Assembly (NCBI RefSeq): GCF_943193155.1
Contig: NZ_CALPDB010000004.1
Location: forward strand, 62,001-126,000
DNA: 64,000 nucleotides
Direction: 5' to 3'
From: Veillonella intestinalis
GTDB taxonomy: Bacteria; Bacillota; Negativicutes; Veillonellales; Veillonellaceae
Shown here: piece after piece, positions 46,371-55,975 of the stretch
How positions within the stretch are numbered: position 1 is the first letter of the stretch
Layout of the letters: the number at the start of each line of letters is the position of its first letter
The notes under the pieces: model-generated
What the model was told of the DNA's origin: nothing
What the model saw: the letters and a program-made list of their open reading frames with translations, nothing else
Database searches by the model: none
Made by a program: the position numbers and the translations under genes

Positions 46371-46514
46371 ATGAGCGTACAGTATCTAGTGGTGGTTCGA
46401 CGAGGTAGTCCATTCGTAGTGGAAACTATGTTGACACTGCAGGCTCATAGAAATGAATATACTGAGGTAATGGATTGTATTCGTAAAGGAGATTACAAAA
46501 CGTGGAGTATTTAA
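46371..46514 (+). other. 47-codon ORF or structured leader overlapping dedA
   Basis: An ATG at 46371 opens 47 codons (MSVQYLVVVRRGSPFVVETM...) ending inside dedA in another frame. There is no Shine-Dalgarno. The same DNA has complementary ends, ATGAGC (46371-46376) and GCTCAT near 46445, and an inner hairpin (TAGTCCA/TGGAAACTA), so it could instead be a folded leader. Evidence does not decide. Confidence 0.35.
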
Positions 46515-47137
46515 TTTCATTTTTAGAAACTTATGGGTATGCGGCTATGTTTATCGCCATGGTATTAGAAAATGCCAATGTGCCGATTCCTAGTGAAATT
46601 GTATTGGGCTTTTCTGGTTATCTGATCGCACAAGGTGTGTTTGAAATGAATATGACTATGATTGTAGCTACCGCTGCTGGCGTAGTTGGCTCAGTACTAT
46701 CGTATTGGATGGGTGAACATGGTGGTCGTCCATTATTAAAAAAATATGGCTCCTATATTTTCTTTAATGAGCATAAATTTGAAATGGCAGAAAAAATGTT
46801 CAATAAATATGGTGGCGCTGCTGTATTTTTTGGTCGTTTATTGCCAGGGATTCGTACATTCATATCGTTTCCGGCAGGGATTGCCCGTTACCCTATGGGG
46901 CGCTTTGTGATTTGGACTTTATTAGGCACTATTCCTTGGACGATTCTTCTCGTATGGTTAGGTGTTAAATTAGGTGAGCATTGGCAAGATTTGATTGAAT
47001 ATAATCACGAATTTTTAGTGATTATGCTTGCTGTTTTTGCTGTGATTGCCCTTTTCTTTGGTATTCATTATTATCGCAATAAAAAGAAAAAAGCGGCCGC
47101 TACGTCGTCTGATACACAGGATACCCAGCAAGACTAA
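46502..47137 (+). CDS. DedA-family membrane protein
   Basis: A 211-aa inner-membrane protein of the DedA/SNARE-associated family, members of which are thought to move phospholipids such as undecaprenyl phosphate across the membrane. It shows NANVPIPSEIVLGFSGYL (about residues 24-41), the re-entrant-loop motif FFGRLLPGIRTFISFPAG with the conserved Arg, GxxPW in LGTIPWTILL, and a C-terminal membrane helix followed by a Lys-rich tail. The GTG start follows AAAGGAG. It is 11 bases upstream of an ArnT-like glycosyltransferase, which suits a lipid-carrier role. Confidence 0.88.
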   Translation: MEYLISFLETYGYAAMFIAMVLENANVPIPSEIVLGFSGYLIAQGVFEMNMTMIVATAAGVVGSVLSYWMGEHGGRPLLKKYGSYIFFNEHKFEMAEKMFNKYGGAAVFFGRLLPGIRTFISFPAGIARYPMGRFVIWTLLGTIPWTILLVWLGVKLGEHWQDLIEYNHEFLVIMLAVFAVIALFFGIHYYRNKKKKAAATSSDTQDTQQD

Positions 47138-47148
47138 GGAGGGATTTG

Positions 47149-48864
47149 ATGCGGCTTCATCGTTTGACCGTTATTTGTTTCCTCATTGCTTTGGCTATGT
47201 ATGCTATTGGTAATGGAGGACTGCCGGTGACTGATCCGGTAGAGTCTAATTATGCACTGACGGCAAAGGAAATGGTAGTAACTGGTGATTGGTTATCGCC
47301 ACAAATTTATCATAATTATTGGTATGATAAGCCGATTATGATTTATTGGCTTATCGGCTTAAGTTATAAATTATTTGGTTTTACTGATTTTGCAGCTCGT
47401 TTCCCGGCCGCTCTCTTTGGAGCGCTAAGCGTTGGTTTATTTTATCAGGTGGTACGCAGTATTTCAGGCCGTCGCTTGTTATCCTTGTGGAGCGCCATGA
47501 TCTTAGGTTCATCTTTAGAATTCTGGCTCTTAGCTAGGGGTATTGTAACAGATATGGTACTCCTATGGGCTACGATTGGTACTTTTGCGTATGCGTATCG
47601 TGGTTTGACCGAAGGTAAGACACGCTTTATGGTATGGGCTTATATTTTTGCCGGCCTAGGGGTTCTTACTAAAGGGCCAGTCGCCCTTGTATTACCAGGT
47701 ATTTTATTGTTAGTGTATGCCTTGGTTATGCGTTCGTGGCGCATGTTCCGTTATATTTTTGTTTGGCAAGGTATATTGGCATTTATTATTGTTGTTTTAC
47801 CTTGGTACGGATACATGTATTTGACGCATGGTCAAGAGTTTATTGATGGTTTCTTAGGTCTTCATAATGTAGTGCGAGCTACGCAATCAGAACATCCTGA
47901 TGTGAATCATTGGTGGTATTATTTAGCCATGTTCCCGATTGCTTCATTGCCTTGGACTGGAGCGATTATATATGGTATGTATTATGGTTGGCGTTTGAAA
48001 CAACCATTTTATGTGTTCTCTATGGTCATGGGGTGGGGTACGTTGTTATTTTACTCCCTCATGGCGACTAAATATCCAACCTATACCTTTATTAGTTTAA
48101 TTCCTTTTAGCTTCTTAGGCGCTTTTGGGGTAGTTAAACTATTGCGACCAGGTACACCATGTAAACGTTGGTGGATTCTTATGGGACCAGCCTTTTTCTT
48201 GTGGATTTTGTTTGGCGTGGCCAGCTTCTTTGTACCTTGGGGCTTTTGGTATTTACTCTATGTATTTATTGTAGTAGGGATTATATTAACAGTCCTTATG
48301 TACATGAATAGAAAGCGTTATATGTTGCCTGTTGTGATTGCTTTTGCCACTATGGCTATTGCCGGGTTAGTCATTCATGAAGGGGTACAGCCTCTTATTG
48401 AGCAACGATCCTCAGAAGTTTACGCGCCGATTGTAGCTAAGTATGATGGTAATATTTATTTTTACGGTAATTATAGCGCTTCTTTAGTGTATTATGCAGA
48501 CAAAGAGGTTACAAAGATTGAAGATGACGCCATTCCGTCAATCCGTGAGAAGCGAAGTGCTGCCTGGGAAGGTAAAAATACTATGCCTACCAAGACAGTC
48601 GCTGAAGTGGTGCAACAGTTTGAAGTAACACAGTATAATGAAGAGCGTATTTTACGGTCCATGACTAATAATCAAGGGCGTCCTACGCGCTTACCAATGG
48701 GTGAAAAGGCGACGGCCCCAATGCCGATTGATAATCCAGTGCCGTTACAAGCCATGATTATTGTGCCTGAAAAATTACAACCGTATTTTGCTAATACGCC
48801 ACTTTATAAGATGGTGGAATTGAAGCAACATATCAATAAAGTGTTGATTTATGAAACTCCATAA
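47149..48864 (+). CDS. ArnT/PMT-like membrane glycosyltransferase
   Basis: A 571-aa polytopic membrane protein of the GT-C type that uses lipid-linked sugars. The first extracytoplasmic loop has DPVESNYALTAKEMV and WLSPQIYHNYWYDKPIMIYWL, matching the acidic/aromatic pattern of ArnT and related PMT-family enzymes. About ten membrane segments fill residues 1-400, and a soluble periplasmic domain follows. ArnT adds aminoarabinose to lipid A; which sugar and acceptor are used here cannot be told. AAGGAGGG precedes the ATG and dedA is immediately upstream. Confidence 0.82.
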   Translation: MRLHRLTVICFLIALAMYAIGNGGLPVTDPVESNYALTAKEMVVTGDWLSPQIYHNYWYDKPIMIYWLIGLSYKLFGFTDFAARFPAALFGALSVGLFYQVVRSISGRRLLSLWSAMILGSSLEFWLLARGIVTDMVLLWATIGTFAYAYRGLTEGKTRFMVWAYIFAGLGVLTKGPVALVLPGILLLVYALVMRSWRMFRYIFVWQGILAFIIVVLPWYGYMYLTHGQEFIDGFLGLHNVVRATQSEHPDVNHWWYYLAMFPIASLPWTGAIIYGMYYGWRLKQPFYVFSMVMGWGTLLFYSLMATKYPTYTFISLIPFSFLGAFGVVKLLRPGTPCKRWWILMGPAFFLWILFGVASFFVPWGFWYLLYVFIVVGIILTVLMYMNRKRYMLPVVIAFATMAIAGLVIHEGVQPLIEQRSSEVYAPIVAKYDGNIYFYGNYSASLVYYADKEVTKIEDDAIPSIREKRSAAWEGKNTMPTKTVAEVVQQFEVTQYNEERILRSMTNNQGRPTRLPMGEKATAPMPIDNPVPLQAMIIVPEKLQPYFANTPLYKMVELKQHINKVLIYETP

Positions 48865-48873
48865 GTTTATTTT

Positions 48874-48912
48874 TATGAAATGTCATAAGGTATATCTTTA
48901 TGACATTTCATA
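48874..48912 (+). terminator. perfect inverted repeat after the glycosyltransferase
   Basis: TATGAAATGTCATAA/TTATGACATTTCATA, 15-bp perfect stem, 9-base loop, short T-run after GG. Probably a terminator, although the next gene starts only 28 bases later. Confidence 0.65.
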
Positions 48913-48939
48913 GGTTTTGGCCATAGGAGGTTTATTGCT

Positions 48940-49749
48940 GTGAAAATGACTGATAAGTACGTAGAATTAGAAGCTAAGGTCAATCAATTTATTGAACGGT
49001 TGACCTCCTATGAAGGTTCGCCTACAGTATTTAACCCTTGGCGAGATTATGAGGACGGTCTAGATAGTACTCTTGAAGCACCAGCTATTCGCCGAGAACA
49101 ATTACGTCAGTATTTACTAGCGCGCCTTGGTGGCTGTCCGTATGTGATTATTGCCGAGGCTATGGGGTATCAAGGAGGACGCTTTTCAGGGATTGCTATT
49201 ACTTGTGAACGCATGTTGTTAGGTTTTCATAATCAAATAAAGCCTACCATGATTTTGCCACAAGGAAAGGGAGAGCGTACGAGTTTAGCTACGAGTCCTT
49301 TGCTTACGAAAGCTAAGGTGCAAGTCGAAGGTTTTAATGAACCTACTGATACGGTGGTATGGTCCACCTTACTCGATAATGGCATTGATACATATAAAGC
49401 CTTGTTATGGAATATTTTCCCCTTCCACCCTCATGAAGAGGGTAAGCTATTATCTAATCGCACGCCTACAGAGGCGGAGTTAAAAATTGGTGGAACGTTT
49501 GCTAAAGAATTGTTAGTGTTAAATAATTTGGCTCTTCATGGCGATGAAACAATGGCTCGTGAACTAGCTTCTGCGATGACGGGTGAGGGTCTTAATGCGA
49601 GTGTTTTTGCTGTAGGACGTAAATCATCAGGCGTTTTACAAGAACAAGCTATTTTCGCCTATCCATTGCGACATCCAGCTAATGGGGGCGCACAACAATA
49701 TCGCGATCAGTTTGCTGAAATTTATGCTACTTTATCCGCTCGTAACTAA
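48940..49749 (+). CDS. uracil-DNA-glycosylase-superfamily protein
   Basis: A 269-aa protein with motifs of the UDG fold: FNPWRDYEDG (about residues 26-35), the loop YVIIAEAMGYQGGRFSG in the place of the water-activating motif, SLATSP-like middle region, ALLWNIFPFHPHEEG, and VFAVGRKSSG late in the protein. This points to base-excision DNA repair, but lesion specificity is not clear. The GTG start follows AGGAGG by 9 bases. It is followed by a terminator. Confidence 0.7.
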   Translation: MKMTDKYVELEAKVNQFIERLTSYEGSPTVFNPWRDYEDGLDSTLEAPAIRREQLRQYLLARLGGCPYVIIAEAMGYQGGRFSGIAITCERMLLGFHNQIKPTMILPQGKGERTSLATSPLLTKAKVQVEGFNEPTDTVVWSTLLDNGIDTYKALLWNIFPFHPHEEGKLLSNRTPTEAELKIGGTFAKELLVLNNLALHGDETMARELASAMTGEGLNASVFAVGRKSSGVLQEQAIFAYPLRHPANGGAQQYRDQFAEIYATLSARN

Positions 49750-49794
49750 TGATTTGCTGTTTGTGGTTACATAAGGTGTTTGTGTTTATACTGA

Positions 49795-49821
49795 GAACCT
49801 CCGAGCTTAGCTCGGGGGTTC
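49795..49821 (+). terminator. terminator after the UDG-like gene
   Basis: GAACCTCCGAGC/GCTCGGGGGTTC with TTA loop, short T-run. Confidence 0.75.
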
Positions 49822-49822
49822 T

Positions 49823-49850
49823 TTGAGTTTTGCTATAAATATGATATACT
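49823..49850 (+). promoter_or_regulatory. promoter of the rnj transcript
   Basis: TTGAGT (49823-49828), 16-base spacer, TATACT (49845-49850). Confidence 0.55.
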
Positions 49851-49856
49851 AGATTT

Positions 49857-50260
49857 AAGATATTCGTTCGGCTTTGGGCAATGGATTTCATCGCCATGTT
49901 TATATAGAAGCTTGTGAAGCGCTATATACATGGCCTCGTTGATGAACAGCCCTTTAACTTTACAAGTAGTACTATGCATAGGGAAAGGTGTGTCTAGAAG
50001 TAGATTATCCTTTCATTTGTGGTGCATAGATTGGCTCATATACTGACAAGTTAATAATGAACGAGTTCCCTTGATAGAGTTATCGGGACAAGACAGAATG
50101 AGGACTGGCTTGACGGTAACTGTTACTATAAGGGAATTTTGTTTATATGCTGACAATACGTTTGATAAGTCGTTATTGGTAGCGCTAGGCGCTTGCGATT
50201 TATGTAGGTACATATAGGTTAATCAGATGTTAAGTAAAATTTAGGAGGAGTATTGAACTC
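49857..50260 (+). promoter_or_regulatory. 400-nt structured 5'UTR of the RNase J gene
   Basis: No ORF or terminator. A nested stem occupies about 49872-49955 (outer GGGC/GCCC, CATC/GATG, then CCATGT..TATATAG/CTATATACATGG). TTCCCTT near 50067 can pair with AAGGGAA near 50130 around GTAAC/GTTAC, and AGCGC/GCGCT forms near 50182-50194. It could be a leader or a separate RNA processed from it. I could not match it to RNase P RNA, tmRNA or a known riboswitch. Confidence 0.5.
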
Positions 50261-52372
50261 ATGTTGAAAGAATTATTTAATAAAGTAACAGGCCAGAGTA
50301 GCGAAGCGACTACTAATGGGCCTAAGAATACAGCAAATACAGCAATTCCTACAGAAACAGGTGCTGTAATTGCTGGGGAAACTGCTAATGAAGGAGCACC
50401 TCGCCGTAACACCCGTCGTACTTCCAATCGTAGTGAAGAAACTCGTGGTGAAACTAAGCGTACAACAACTCGTCGTACTGCCAATGGTGAGGGGACGAAA
50501 ACGAGTGCACCGCGTCGTAAAAATACGAATGTAGCAGCGACTAGTGAAGGGGCACCTAAAGCGCAACGTACAAATAATCGCACGAATAATAGTAAGAGTA
50601 ATGGCCGCTATAATTCACGTAATAATAATGAAGGCACTAAAAATACACGCTATACTAACAATGCGAACAGTAATAGTGAAGCGGCTAAAGCCAATGCTCG
50701 TCATACGGCCAATAAAAAAGATAAGCTCATGATTATCCCATTAGGTGGTCTTGGTGAAATTGGTAAAAATATGACAGTATTCCAATATGGCGATGATATT
50801 ATTGTCTTGGATGCAGGGTTGGCGTTCCCAGAAAATGACATGCCAGGGGTAGATATTGTTATTCCTGACATGAGCTACTTGATTGAAAATAAAGATAAAG
50901 TGCGTGCTGTTGTTATCACTCATGGTCATGAAGACCATATTGGTTCTTTGGCGTACTTACTTAAAGAAATTAATGTGCCTGTATATGCGACTAATTTAGT
51001 ATGTGGCTTAATTGAAGGCAAGTTAAAAGAAAATAAAGTAGGCGGCGTGAAACTTAATGTAGTCAAAGCGGGCGATGAAATCCGCATTGGTACTTTTAAA
51101 GTGGGCTTTATTCAAACAAACCATTCTATTCCTGATGCGTGTGCCGTATATTTTGAAACGCCAGTGGGCACGGTAGTTCATACTGGTGACTTCAAAGTAG
51201 ATCAGACTCCAGTAGATGGTAAATTAATGGATGTACATAAATTTGCTGAACTTGGGAATAAAGGGGTATTGGCTTTAATGTCCGACTCCACTAATGTGGA
51301 AAAACCTGGCTTTACACCTTCTGAAAGTACAGTAGGTCCTGCTTTGTTACGAGCAGTGGGAGAAGCGCGAGGTCGTGTTGTGTTAGCTACATTCGCATCT
51401 AATGTATCTCGCTTACAACAAGCTGTAGATGCAGCGGTAGCGTTCAAACGTAAAGTCATTGTTCTTGGTCGCAGTATGGTTAACGTTTCAGAAATTGCAC
51501 AAGAACGAGGTTACTTAAATGTGCCCGAAGGTACAATGATTGACGTGGATGAAATGAATCGCTATCGTGATGATGAAATCATGATTTTGACGACTGGTAG
51601 TCAGGGTGAACCGATGGCCGGCTTATCTCGTATGGCAACGAATAATCACCGCACTATCGAGATTACACCAAATGATACAATTATTATTTCGGCGACACCA
51701 ATTCCTGGTAATGAAGCGGCCGTAGGTCGTACGATTGATAATTTATTGCGTTTAGGTGCTGATGTTATTTATGGTCGTGACCGTGGCATTCACGTATCAG
51801 GTCATGGTAGTCAAGAAGATTTGAAAACAATGCTTAATTTGGTACGCCCTAAATTCTTTATTCCAGTACATGGTGAATATCGCATGCTTAAAAAACATGG
51901 TGAGTTAGCTGTATCTATGGGGATTGTAAAACCAAATCATGTATTAGTAGGCGATAATGGTCAGATTTTTGAATTTACTAGTCGTACAGCTCGCAAAGGC
52001 GGTCATGTAACAGCTGGTAAAGTCTTTGTAGATGGTCTTGGCGTAGGTGATGTAGGAAACATCGTAATTCGTGATCGTCAGCAGTTGGCACAAGAAGGTA
52101 TGGTTATTGTAGTGATGGCTATGGATTGGGCTAGTGGTCAAATCGTGGCAGGCCCAGATATTGTATCTCGTGGTTTTGTGTATGTTCGTGATGCGGAAGA
52201 CCTTATGAATGAAGCACAAAAACGCATTGAGCAAGTGATTGAGAAATGTGAAGCGAATCAGATGAAAGATTGGGCTACTATTAAATCACAAGTTCGTGAT
52301 ACGCTTGGTAAATTCTTGTATGAAAAGACACGTCGTCGTCCGATGATCTTACCAATTATTCAAGACGTGTAA
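50261..52372 (+). CDS. rnj: ribonuclease J with long disordered N-terminal extension
   Basis: Endo- and 5'-exoribonuclease for mRNA decay and rRNA processing. The 703-aa protein is about 150 residues longer than the usual 555. Residues 1 to about 150 are of low complexity, rich in Asn, Thr, Arg and Ser (for example RRNTRRTSNRSEETRGE). The enzyme starts at KDKLMIIPLGGLGEIGKNM and has the metallo-beta-lactamase site THGHEDHIGSL, PDACAVYF, HTGDFKVD, beta-CASP sequence TTGSQGEPMAGL and HVSGHGSQEDL. AGGAGG lies upstream of the ATG. No second RNase J gene is seen here. Confidence 0.93.
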   Translation: MLKELFNKVTGQSSEATTNGPKNTANTAIPTETGAVIAGETANEGAPRRNTRRTSNRSEETRGETKRTTTRRTANGEGTKTSAPRRKNTNVAATSEGAPKAQRTNNRTNNSKSNGRYNSRNNNEGTKNTRYTNNANSNSEAAKANARHTANKKDKLMIIPLGGLGEIGKNMTVFQYGDDIIVLDAGLAFPENDMPGVDIVIPDMSYLIENKDKVRAVVITHGHEDHIGSLAYLLKEINVPVYATNLVCGLIEGKLKENKVGGVKLNVVKAGDEIRIGTFKVGFIQTNHSIPDACAVYFETPVGTVVHTGDFKVDQTPVDGKLMDVHKFAELGNKGVLALMSDSTNVEKPGFTPSESTVGPALLRAVGEARGRVVLATFASNVSRLQQAVDAAVAFKRKVIVLGRSMVNVSEIAQERGYLNVPEGTMIDVDEMNRYRDDEIMILTTGSQGEPMAGLSRMATNNHRTIEITPNDTIIISATPIPGNEAAVGRTIDNLLRLGADVIYGRDRGIHVSGHGSQEDLKTMLNLVRPKFFIPVHGEYRMLKKHGELAVSMGIVKPNHVLVGDNGQIFEFTSRTARKGGHVTAGKVFVDGLGVGDVGNIVIRDRQQLAQEGMVIVVMAMDWASGQIVAGPDIVSRGFVYVRDAEDLMNEAQKRIEQVIEKCEANQMKDWATIKSQVRDTLGKFLYEKTRRRPMILPIIQDV

Positions 52373-52483
52373 TTTGTTAGGGTCTCTATAAGCTGTGTTA
52401 TTCTAGATTTTATAAGGTGTTTTGCATAATTGCTACCCTTGATTTACTGGTTAATGATATTCAAAAGCAATACAAAATGATAT

Positions 52484-52519
52484 AATAGTCGTGTGGCCTT
52501 GGTCACACGACTATTTTCT
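52484..52519 (+). terminator. terminator after rnj
   Basis: AATAGTCGTGTG (52484-52495) pairs with CACACGACTATT (52504-52515), then TTCTT. A TATAAT overlaps its 5' edge, so the site may also hold the yybS promoter. Confidence 0.7.
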
Positions 52520-52535
52520 TAGGAGTTATTTATAC

Positions 52536-53495
52536 ATGAAATATACAGATACACGGGCCGTTGTGGAAACAGGATTTTTGACGGCTCTTATTATGGTATT
52601 TACCTTTATTGGCTTAACCGTACCGGCTATGGGTATTTTTGCTTCTATTTTAATGCCTGCCGTATTGGTCGTGCTAGGGGCACGACATGGCGTACGTTGG
52701 AGTATGTTAGCGACTATTACCTCTGGTGTGGTGATGAGTGTTGTCATTACTCCGTTAATGGCTTTTATGCAAGTGCTTACTTCAGGTGTTCCTGGTATTG
52801 TACTCGCTTATGGGTATGAACGGCGTTGGCCAACAGCACGGTTATTGACGTTACCAGCCCTTACGATGATGGCAATGATTGCCGTTCAACTAGGGATTGC
52901 ACAATATGTTATGCAGGTAGATTTAGTGCAGATGTGGCAACAGTTTCAGCAAGAAACTCTTACTAGTATGGAAACCGCGTATCGTGAACAAGGTCTATTA
53001 GAAGAACAGATACAGCCTATGGTAGCTAGTATGGAGACTATGTTAAAACAGATGATATATGTAGCTTTTGCAGCTTTGTTCATATCGTCTGTGATTATGA
53101 GTTATGCTATATGTAAGGTGGCAAATGTGGTTGTGCGCCGAGCTGGTGGGCAAGGTGTTACCTTACCGCCGATTGATCAATGGCACGTACCGCAATGGGC
53201 TGTTTATATCTTCGCTTTAGGCATTTTACTCACCTATTGGGGTGACCAATATCAATCGGAATTGATTAATTTAGTAGCCTATAATTTATATGCCTTAGGG
53301 ACGTATATGTTAGTGCTACAAGGGATAGGCTGTTTGTGGAATATCTTCAAAAGCTATCAGATGTCTGTAGTTTTCCGTTTAGTTTTGATATTTTTGACCT
53401 TATTAATGAATTTTGCCACCCTATGGATTGGCATACTTGATTTAATTTTTGATCTACGTCGTCGTTTGGCTAAAAAGACAGTAGATGATGAATAA
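52536..53495 (+). CDS. yybS: YybS/DUF2232-family membrane protein
   Basis: A 319-aa integral membrane protein with about seven or eight hydrophobic segments and no catalytic motif that I recognise. It belongs by position and pattern (TRAVVETGFLTALIMVFTFI at the start) to the DUF2232/YybS family, which is usually next to gdpP in Firmicutes. Function is unknown. The ATG at 52536 follows AGGAG by 10 bases. It is 19 bases upstream of gdpP and likely co-transcribed with gdpP, rplI and dnaB. Confidence 0.85.
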   Translation: MKYTDTRAVVETGFLTALIMVFTFIGLTVPAMGIFASILMPAVLVVLGARHGVRWSMLATITSGVVMSVVITPLMAFMQVLTSGVPGIVLAYGYERRWPTARLLTLPALTMMAMIAVQLGIAQYVMQVDLVQMWQQFQQETLTSMETAYREQGLLEEQIQPMVASMETMLKQMIYVAFAALFISSVIMSYAICKVANVVVRRAGGQGVTLPPIDQWHVPQWAVYIFALGILLTYWGDQYQSELINLVAYNLYALGTYMLVLQGIGCLWNIFKSYQMSVVFRLVLIFLTLLMNFATLWIGILDLIFDLRRRLAKKTVDDE

Positions 53496-53514
53496 AGGGA
53501 TAGGGAGCGAGACT

Positions 53515-55530
53515 ATGAAAGGGAATCAAGGCTTTTTAGGGGCCTTTGAAAAGACCGCGATTGTTGTTATTATCGCATTACTATTAGTGATTGCTTGGCT
53601 TAACTGGCAATTAGCTTTATTTGGCTTGTTGTTTGTTGTTGTAGCCTATTTATATAGCAGTAGAGCCATTCATAAACAGCGTCGTCAGATTTATGAACAA
53701 TTTGATACGATTGCTAAAGGGATTACGCAGGCTTCAAACTTTGCTTTGCAAAATCTGCCAACTGCTATTGTTATTATTGACAGTAAAGCTCGTGTTTGTT
53801 GGTGCAATAGTGTATTCCGTGATTGGATGCCACAAGATCCAGACAAAACACAACGCTTGAATGTTTTTATTCCTAGTTTGCGTTTAGATAAGATTTGGGG
53901 CAAATCGGGATATTTTAATGAAAAAATTGAAAATAAATATTATCGTGTTATTTATAAATTTATTGATGGCACAGACCGTAAAGATTCAGAGTCCAGCGAA
54001 GTGGAATCCTATATGGCGTTTTACTTTGATGATGTGACAGAATCAGAACAGTTGCGTCATGAAGCGGAAGCTATGGCACCAGCCTTTGGTTTTCTTATGA
54101 TGGATAACATTGAAGATGTAACTAAAGGGCTAAGTGATGTGGAATATACGAATCTGTGGGCTGAGATTAACAATGCCATTGTAGAAGAAATTGACCGTTA
54201 TGATGGTTTTGTTCGTAACTATGCAGAGGATTCTTATATTTTCTGTATTTCTAAAAATGCACTAATGGATATGATTGAACAGAACTTCCCATTGTTGGCA
54301 AGAGTTCATAATATTCCAACTAGTCGCCGTATTCCAGCCACTATTAGTATTGGGATTGCTGCTGGCGAAGAAAACATTAAAGAACAGTCAGAACGGGCTC
54401 GTTCTGGTTTAGAATTAGCCTTAGGTCGTGGTGGTGACCAAGCGACCGTATATATTGGCGAAGAACTAAAGTTTTATGGTGGTAAAACACAGGGTGCTGA
54501 GAAGAATACACGTGTGCGTGCTCGTGTAGTGGCACAAGCTATCAAAGAGTTAATGGATGATGCGGATAATGTTATTGTTATGGGCCATGAACGGGAAGAT
54601 TATGATAGCATTGGTGGCGCTATTGGTGTAGCTGCTATGGCTCGTGGGGCGGGTAAACCGGTCCATGTCGCTGTGAGCGATCAAACCGTAGCTATTAAGA
54701 AATTGTCTGATTTATTCCCTACTGAACCAGGGTTTGAAAGTTTATTGATTACGCCACAAGCAGCGGAAGAGCTTGTGACTGATTCTACTTTGGTATTTGT
54801 AGTGGATGTACATCGACCTGATATGGTTGCCGCACCAAAAGCGTTACAGAAAGCAAAACGTCGTGTGGTTATTGATCATCATCGTCGTGCTTCTGATTTT
54901 GTAGAAAAACCATTGTTGACCTATTTAGAGCCAGCTTCGTCTTCAACTAGTGAGTTGGTTACTGAATTGATTCAATATTTTGTAGCCCCTATTTCGTTAA
55001 ATGTTGTAGAGGCGAGCGCTCTTTATGCCGGGATTGTAGTCGATACTAAGAATTTTGTTGTGCAAACAGGTTCGCGTACGTTTGATGCAGCTTCATTCTT
55101 GCGTCGTTCGGGCGCTGATTTGTCGATTGTACGCCATTTATTTATGGAAAGCTTTGATGGAGTTCAATTGCGGGCTAAAATGTTGGCCGACGCCGAACGA
55201 TTTGATGGTTTAGCTTTAACTATATGCCCTGATGGTATTCAAAATGCCTCTATTATATCGGCACAAACGGCGGATACTTTGATTACAATTGAAGGGATTG
55301 AGGCAAGCTTTGTACTTTATCCAATGGCCGATGGCGGCATTGGCGTAAGTGCCCGTTCCCAAGGAGCGATTAATGTTCAGCTTATTATGGAGGCCTTAGG
55401 TGGTGGCGGTCATCGAACCGTTGCTGGAGGCCAATTATATGATATGACCATGGAAGAGGCTGTTGCGGCTGTTAAAAAAGCGGCAAAAGAACGGACTAAT
55501 TCCATGAAGAAGGAGGAAGAAACAGAATGA
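53515..55530 (+). CDS. gdpP: cyclic-di-AMP phosphodiesterase GdpP
   Basis: Degrades c-di-AMP and so affects cell-wall and potassium homeostasis. The 671-aa protein has two N-terminal membrane helices (about residues 12-50), a PAS-like domain (about 70-180), a degenerate GGDEF domain (about 185-320) and a C-terminal DHH/DHHA1 module with [35 protein letters not shown] and [12 protein letters not shown]. The first DHH motif reads GHEREDYDS where the usual form is GHxNPDxDA. The start at 53515 is preferred (GGGAG upstream); an in-frame ATG pair at 53485 overlaps yybS. Confidence 0.93.
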   Translation: MKGNQGFLGAFEKTAIVVIIALLLVIAWLNWQLALFGLLFVVVAYLYSSRAIHKQRRQIYEQFDTIAKGITQASNFALQNLPTAIVIIDSKARVCWCNSVFRDWMPQDPDKTQRLNVFIPSLRLDKIWGKSGYFNEKIENKYYRVIYKFIDGTDRKDSESSEVESYMAFYFDDVTESEQLRHEAEAMAPAFGFLMMDNIEDVTKGLSDVEYTNLWAEINNAIVEEIDRYDGFVRNYAEDSYIFCISKNALMDMIEQNFPLLARVHNIPTSRRIPATISIGIAAGEENIKEQSERARSGLELALGRGGDQATVYIGEELKFYGGKTQGAEKNTRVRARVVAQAIKELMDDADNVIVMGHEREDYDSIGGAIGVAAMARGAGKPVHVAVSDQTVAIKKLSDLFPTEPGFESLLITPQAAEELVTDSTLVFVVDVHRPDMVAAPKALQKAKRRVVIDHHRRASDFVEKPLLTYLEPASSSTSELVTELIQYFVAPISLNVVEASALYAGIVVDTKNFVVQTGSRTFDAASFLRRSGADLSIVRHLFMESFDGVQLRAKMLADAERFDGLALTICPDGIQNASIISAQTADTLITIEGIEASFVLYPMADGGIGVSARSQGAINVQLIMEALGGGGHRTVAGGQLYDMTMEEAVAAVKKAAKERTNSMKKEEETE

Positions 55531-55973
55531 AAGTAATTTTGTTAGAAGATGTAAAAAAAGTAGGTAAAAAAGGTGAAATTATTGAAGTAAGTGAAGGCTA
55601 TGGCCGTAATGTACTGATCAAAAAAGGTCAGGCTTTAGAAGGTACACCAGCTAACTTGAATAATGCCAAACAGCAACAGGCCTCAGCAGCTCATAAAAAA
55701 CAGGTAAATGCTGATGAAGCTAAAATCTTAGCCAGTCAACTTGCCAAAGTAGAAGTAACAATCCCTGTAAAAATGGGGGACGCTGGTCGCGTTTTTGGAT
55801 CGGTTACGGGCAAAGATATTTCTGATGCATTGGCTAAACAGTTTGATGTTGATGTAGACAAAAAGAAAATTGAATTAAAAGAGCCATTAAAAACTTTGGG
55901 TGCCCATGATGTTTTAATTCGTGTACATCCTGAAATTACAACAACCATTAAAGTTGAATTAGTGGAAGGTTAA
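55527..55973 (+). CDS. rplI: 50S ribosomal protein bL9
   Basis: Ribosomal protein near the L1 stalk. The 148-aa protein has the N-terminal domain [21 protein letters not shown] with the signature [11 protein letters not shown]-type segment, a long Lys/Ala-rich connecting helix and a C-terminal domain ([16 protein letters not shown]). AAGGAGG lies in the end of gdpP, and the two genes overlap by 4 bases. Confidence 0.97.
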   Translation: MKVILLEDVKKVGKKGEIIEVSEGYGRNVLIKKGQALEGTPANLNNAKQQQASAAHKKQVNADEAKILASQLAKVEVTIPVKMGDAGRVFGSVTGKDISDALAKQFDVDVDKKKIELKEPLKTLGAHDVLIRVHPEITTTIKVELVEG

Positions 55974-55975
55974 TT

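Noticed and set aside
49857-50260. RNase P RNA, because a GACAGAAUG word and the length of about 400 nt fit loosely.
   Set aside because: The conserved GAGGAAAGUCC core and the P4 partner sequence are missing.
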